From assembly GCA_913064935.1 (NCBI GenBank), contig CAJYBF010000034.1, positions 1 to 8,110 on the forward strand: a DNA stretch of 8,110 bases. Reading direction: 5' to 3'. Origin of the DNA: an uncultured Mollicutes bacterium (GTDB lineage: Bacteria > Bacillota_I > Bacilli_A > MAG-NZ). Position numbers and translations under genes: made by a program. Position 1 is the stretch's first letter. The number at the start of each line of letters is the position of its first letter. The notes beneath the pieces were generated by a model. It did no database searches. It saw nothing but the letters and a program-made list of their open reading frames with translations, and was not told the DNA's origin. Shown in pieces: positions 5,963 to 8,110 of the stretch.

Positions 5963-6007
5963 AAGTGATTATAGTGTTAGTTTATGATTCAACTCACTGT
6001 ATCACTT
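5963..6007. repeat. Inverted repeat spanning the -10 box upstream of the small ORF
   Basis: AAGTGAT (5963-5969) pairs with ATCACTT (6001-6007), and ATAGTG (5971-5976) pairs with CACTGT (5995-6000) allowing one G-T pair. The loop is 18 bases. The minus-strand TATAAT (5973-5968) lies within the left arm. It could be paired operator half-sites or an RNA hairpin after the Fic gene, which stops at 6121. It lacks the U-tract of a strong terminator. Confidence 0.35.
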
Positions 6008-6036
6008 CATTGCTTTATATAACAATAAACAAATAT

Positions 6037-6050
6037 ATCTATTAATAGAT
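6037..6050. repeat. Perfect 14-bp palindrome downstream of the Fic gene
   Basis: ATCTATTAATAGAT is a perfect palindrome about 70 bp after the Fic stop codon. It is entirely AT except for one C and one G, so chance is a real possibility, though it could be a protein binding site. Confidence 0.2.
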
Positions 6051-6120
6051 TGTCTCATAAAAGTCTATGTCAAAGTTATCTAATCATTCAATAATTTTTC
6101 TACTGATAATGTTCATCAAC

Positions 6121-7047
6121 TTAACTTAACAAGTCAATTCTTAAATTGTACTCATCAATTAGACTATTCTTAATCAACTCTACAAAATCTTTATAATTAC
6201 TTGTAGTATGAGCTTTATCCAATGCATTATAATATGCCAACCTGTCTTCTTTTTTTATTACAACTGGTATTAACCTTGAACTGATCAAAGAGAAGTTCAT
6301 TATTATTCTTGATGTTCTACCATTTCCATCAGTAAAAGGATGTATTTTAACAAATTCACCATGGACTAGAGCAGCTTTTATAATAGGATGATATTTATTA
6401 AATACAGATTCTACATTATCAACAAATTCTTTCACCAGTTGTTGAACATGATAATGTTTAGGTGGTTTATGGTCTGCTCCACTTATTAATACATTTTCAT
6501 TTCTATAAGCTCTAGCATTTTTGTTATCGATATTAACTAGAATTAACCTATGAATGTCCTTAATAATTCTTTCTGATAAACATAATGGACCAATCACAAT
6601 ACCTTCTAGGTATTTTAGGGCACTGTAGTGATTAACTACTTCCAAATGTTCAACAAGACTTTTACCACCGATTGTAATTCCTTCTAGTGCAACTTTAGTT
6701 TCCTTTAAAGTTAAGGTGTTACCCTCTATTGCATTTGAATTGAATGTCCATCTTAGATTCAAATCATCTCTGATTGTTTTGAGCTGTGATTGTGTCAATG
6801 GCTTTAGTTTGCTATATTTATCTACTAGTAAATTTACTTCATCGAAATCAATCATATCTATACCCTCAAAGTGAATTTTCTTACTCCTCATTCTATTATC
6901 TAAGGGTTTAGTACTCTCTAAGTGTATATTCCAAGTCTTACCCGTTTTGAAGGCACCAATAATTCTACCTTCACTACAAAGAACTCGTATTCGTCTTTCC
7001 GAAATAACCCATTGTTTAGAAGTTTCAATTATACTCATATATGCCAC
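6121..7047 (-). CDS. Fic-domain protein with N-terminal helix-turn-helix domain
   Basis: Fic enzymes transfer AMP or another nucleotide moiety from a nucleotide to a hydroxyl on a target protein. Residues 1-50 form a MerR/excisionase-like HTH (SKQWVISERRIRVLCSEGRI, then GAFKTGKTW). A linker and helix carry SNAIEG (104-109), the inhibitory [S/T]xxxE[G/N] motif placed before the core, so this is a class II Fic with built-in autoinhibition. The core ends with HPFTDGNGRTSR (236-247), which holds catalytic His236, the phosphate-binding GNGR and the final Arg. SGADHKPPKHYH (189-200) is the flap region. All key residues are present, so it should be active. The GTG at 7047 is preferred over ATG at 7038 because AGAGGTGAT sits about 5 bases before the GTG and too far from the ATG. 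At 308 residues it is slightly short for HTH-Fic proteins. Its promoter carries an operator-like repeat, so autoregulation is possible. Confidence 0.9.
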   Translation of the reverse strand: MAYMSIIETSKQWVISERRIRVLCSEGRIIGAFKTGKTWNIHLESTKPLDNRMRSKKIHFEGIDMIDFDEVNLLVDKYSKLKPLTQSQLKTIRDDLNLRWTFNSNAIEGNTLTLKETKVALEGITIGGKSLVEHLEVVNHYSALKYLEGIVIGPLCLSERIIKDIHRLILVNIDNKNARAYRNENVLISGADHKPPKHYHVQQLVKEFVDNVESVFNKYHPIIKAALVHGEFVKIHPFTDGNGRTSRIIMNFSLISSRLIPVVIKKEDRLAYYNALDKAHTTSNYKDFVELIKNSLIDEYNLRIDLLS

Positions 7048-7065
7048 AATATCACCTCTTATGTT

Positions 7066-7094
7066 ATTTTATACCGATACCGGTACAATGTCAA
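7066..7094 (-). promoter_or_regulatory. Strong promoter of the HTH-Fic gene
   Basis: On the minus strand TTGACA (7094-7089, perfect), a 17-bp spacer and TAAAAT (7071-7066, 5 of 6). The leader to the GTG at 7047 is very short, about 12 nt, and consists mostly of the ribosome site. The spacer is unusually GC-rich for this region because it holds the palindromic site at 7072-7085. Confidence 0.75.
7072..7085. promoter_or_regulatory. Operator-like palindrome TACC-N6-GGTA between -35 and -10
   Basis: On the minus strand the site reads TACCGGTATCGGTA, 5-bp arms TACCG and CGGTA around GTAT. It lies wholly inside the promoter spacer, directly against the -10 box. The same TACC-N6-GGTA spacing occurs in the promoter of the 270-residue gene (5509-5522). 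The binding protein is unknown; the Fic protein's own HTH is one candidate. Confidence 0.6.
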
Positions 7095-7201
7095 CAACAA
7101 CGAAAAGGCTAGACGAATTTGAACTGTCTATTTTTTTTAGAGATGAATATCACCAACCAAAACCTCTGTAAATGAACTAAGTAATTGTTTCTAGTTCTCA
7201 T

Positions 7202-7612
7202 AAAAAACCATTAGATATTATACAGCCTTACCGGTTAGAAATGGGCACTAGATTAAAAATTGGCAGGAAAAATAATTTGTATCAATTTTGGGATACCATT
7301 ATTACAGAAGCCTTAAATAATGAGTTGGAAGAAGGAGAGCCATTTATCAATTTGGCAAGTGCAGAATACTTTAAGGCTATCAAATCGAAATTATTAAAAG
7401 TACCAGTTATTACTCCTGTTTTTAAAGATTTTAAGAATGGAGAATACAAGATGATTAGTTTCTTTGCAAAAAAAGCGCGGGGATTGATGAGCCGATTCAT
7501 TCTTCAAAACGAGCTAAAAAAACCTGAAGAATTGAAACATTTTGATGCTGAGGGATATTATTTCAGCGAAGCAAAAAGCAGCGCTAACGAATTAATCTTT
7601 TTACGCGGATGA
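7202..7612 (+). pseudogene. yaaA: YaaA (DUF328/UPF0246) peroxide-stress protein, N-terminal half missing
   Basis: YaaA limits intracellular iron and DNA damage during peroxide stress in E. coli. Here only about the last 137 codons remain. [17 protein letters not shown] begins at about 7205 and matches the middle of the family. Then come [55 protein letters not shown] and [18 protein letters not shown], all colinear with the family to its normal C-terminus. Complete YaaA is about 250 residues. Upstream of 7202 the frame reads VIVSSSHK and a stop at 7178-7180 instead of the expected GLYG(V/I)L segment, so the break lies within a few bases of 7200. An internal ATG at 7241 is not a natural start. 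No Shine-Dalgarno sequence is present. The stop overlaps the next ORF by ATGA. The truncation coincides with a change in composition and gene style. Confidence 0.85.
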
Positions 7613-7791
7613 TACTAACTTTATTTATAATCGGCCTAGCAGCCCTAATCTTTGGGATTGTCAATCTGGTAAAACGGAAAACCATTTTAGCTGTATTTTT
7701 CCTTTTTATGGGGATTACCTTGCTCTTGATAGGCTCTTTTGTTGTTTATATGTATCCACAAACTCTGCCTGAATTTTTGCGAACGTTCTAA
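7609..7791 (+). CDS. Small two-helix membrane protein, unknown function
   Basis: This 60-residue ORF overlaps the yaaA stop by ATGA, which suggests translational coupling; there is no Shine-Dalgarno sequence. Two hydrophobic segments are clear, about 2-20 ([19 protein letters not shown]) and about 27-49, joined by a short basic loop KRKT. The N-terminus is probably outside, with the basic loop in the cytoplasm. The tail is [13 protein letters not shown] do not recognise the family. The overlap argues that it is a real gene cotranscribed with yaaA in the source genome. Confidence 0.6.
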   Translation: MILTLFIIGLAALIFGIVNLVKRKTILAVFFLFMGITLLLIGSFVVYMYPQTLPEFLRTF

Positions 7792-7806
7792 CCATGATTA
7801 TATTTC

Positions 7807-7882
7807 TTATCAAACAATATTTATTTCATTAGCGAGTTTATGTATTAACAAATTCATGTTTAAAAATGAAGGCGTTTGATAA
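7807..7882. repeat. Widely spaced 9-bp inverted repeat between the small membrane gene and the ExbB gene
   Basis: TTATCAAAC (7807-7815) and GTTTGATAA (7874-7882) are perfect 9-bp inverted arms enclosing 58 AT-rich bases. The enclosed part has no ORF. It could be a long hairpin after the yaaA-linked ORF, or a very short mobile-element remnant; I see no flanking target duplication. Confidence 0.3.
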
Positions 7883-7932
7883 CTGCAACGGTCTATTATT
7901 CCCTAATTTTATTTGATTAAATACAGAAGAAG

Positions 7933-8110
7933 ATGATATTAAGTGTTTTATTGCAAATTCCAGGCCTTGTTCACGATACCATCGCTGGTTCTGAGGGTCT
8001 CATGAATGGTGAAGGAGGCTTTCTAAGCCTTTCGGTTATTGATTTGGTTACAAAAGGAGGCTGGATAATGGCCATTCTCGGCTTGCTATCTTTGATAACA
8101 ATCTATATTT
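7933..8110 (+). CDS. ExbB/TolQ/MotA-type proton channel subunit, N-terminus only
   Basis: The 59 residues before the window edge begin MILSVLLQIP, continue with a flexible Gly/Ser-rich stretch, and enter SVIDLVTKGGWIMAILGLLS followed by LITIYI. The sequence 'DL..KGGWIM...L.LLS...IYI' is the first membrane helix of Bacteroidota ExbB/TolQ proteins, which together with ExbD/TolR form a proton-driven motor. The gene continues beyond the window, so the channel helices are not seen. The ATG at 7933 follows an A-rich run (ATACAGAAGAAG) without a Shine-Dalgarno sequence, as is usual in Bacteroidota. An exbD/tolR gene would be expected downstream. Confidence 0.72.
   Translation, partial: MILSVLLQIPGLVHDTIAGSEGLMNGEGGFLSLSVIDLVTKGGWIMAILGLLSLITIYI

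Noticed and set aside
6922..7171. Two overlapping rightward frames over the 5' end of the Fic gene
   Set aside because: Both are antisense to the HTH-coding region and the Fic promoter and show no family features.
7282..7500. Leftward 72-codon frame inside yaaA
   Set aside because: It is a shadow of the strongly recognisable YaaA C-terminal sequence.
7241..7612. YaaA as a complete gene starting at ATG 7241
   Set aside because: Family similarity extends upstream of this ATG (QPYRLEMG), there is no ribosome site, and the product would lack the N-terminal half of the protein.
1..8110. tRNA, rRNA, CRISPR array or insertion sequence
   Set aside because: No cloverleaf-like sequence with a conserved T-arm, no regularly spaced repeats and no transposase motif were seen by eye on either strand.

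Overview
The window has two unlike parts that meet near position 7200. Positions 1 to about 7200 are AT-rich. Genes there have strong Shine-Dalgarno sequences (AGGAGG or GGAGG about 4-8 nt before the start) and sigma-A-like TTGACA / TATAAT promoters. The families are a YtrB-type ABC ATPase, a SipW/TasA-type exported protein and a NudC-like Nudix enzyme. This fits a low-GC Gram-positive (Bacillota, or a relative that uses the standard code). Every tryptophan I checked is TGG and one gene ends in TGA, so UGA is a stop here. From about 7200 to the end the base composition is visibly less AT-rich, Shine-Dalgarno sequences disappear, and the genes (YaaA C-terminus, a small membrane protein, the start of an ExbB/TolQ-type proton channel) look like Bacteroidota. 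The yaaA reading frame loses similarity exactly at the join, which suggests an assembly chimera or a recent recombination junction.

Layout of the left part. A leftward YtrB-like ATPase gene (806 to the left edge) is cut by one in-frame TGA, after which 76 further codons remain open and family-like. A consensus promoter and a 7+7 bp inverted repeat precede it. A rightward SipW/TasA-like exported protein (1056-1664) faces a leftward double-domain GNAT acetyltransferase (1787-2632) across a bidirectional terminator. Then, all leftward, come an SGNH hydrolase (2731-3372), fused relics of a GNAT enzyme and an APH(3')-type phosphotransferase (3475-3728), an intact zinc-ribbon Nudix hydrolase (3731-4219), a Nudix N-terminal relic (4350-4508), an unrecognised 270-residue protein (4602-5414), a 46-codon membrane ORF (5790-5930) and an HTH-Fic fusion protein (6121-7047).

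The run from 1787 to 4508 looks like an accessory region of small-molecule modifying enzymes, each with its own ribosome binding site and spaced by 70-400 bp. It is collecting and losing genes: at least three relics lie between intact ones. I see no integrase, transposase or repeat that would explain how they were gathered.

The most unusual regulatory signal is a 14-bp site, TACC-N6-GGTA, inside the -35/-10 spacer of both the unknown 270-residue gene and the HTH-Fic gene. It suggests one repressor controls both, possibly the Fic protein through its own DNA-binding domain. No rRNA, tRNA, CRISPR array or insertion sequence was found.
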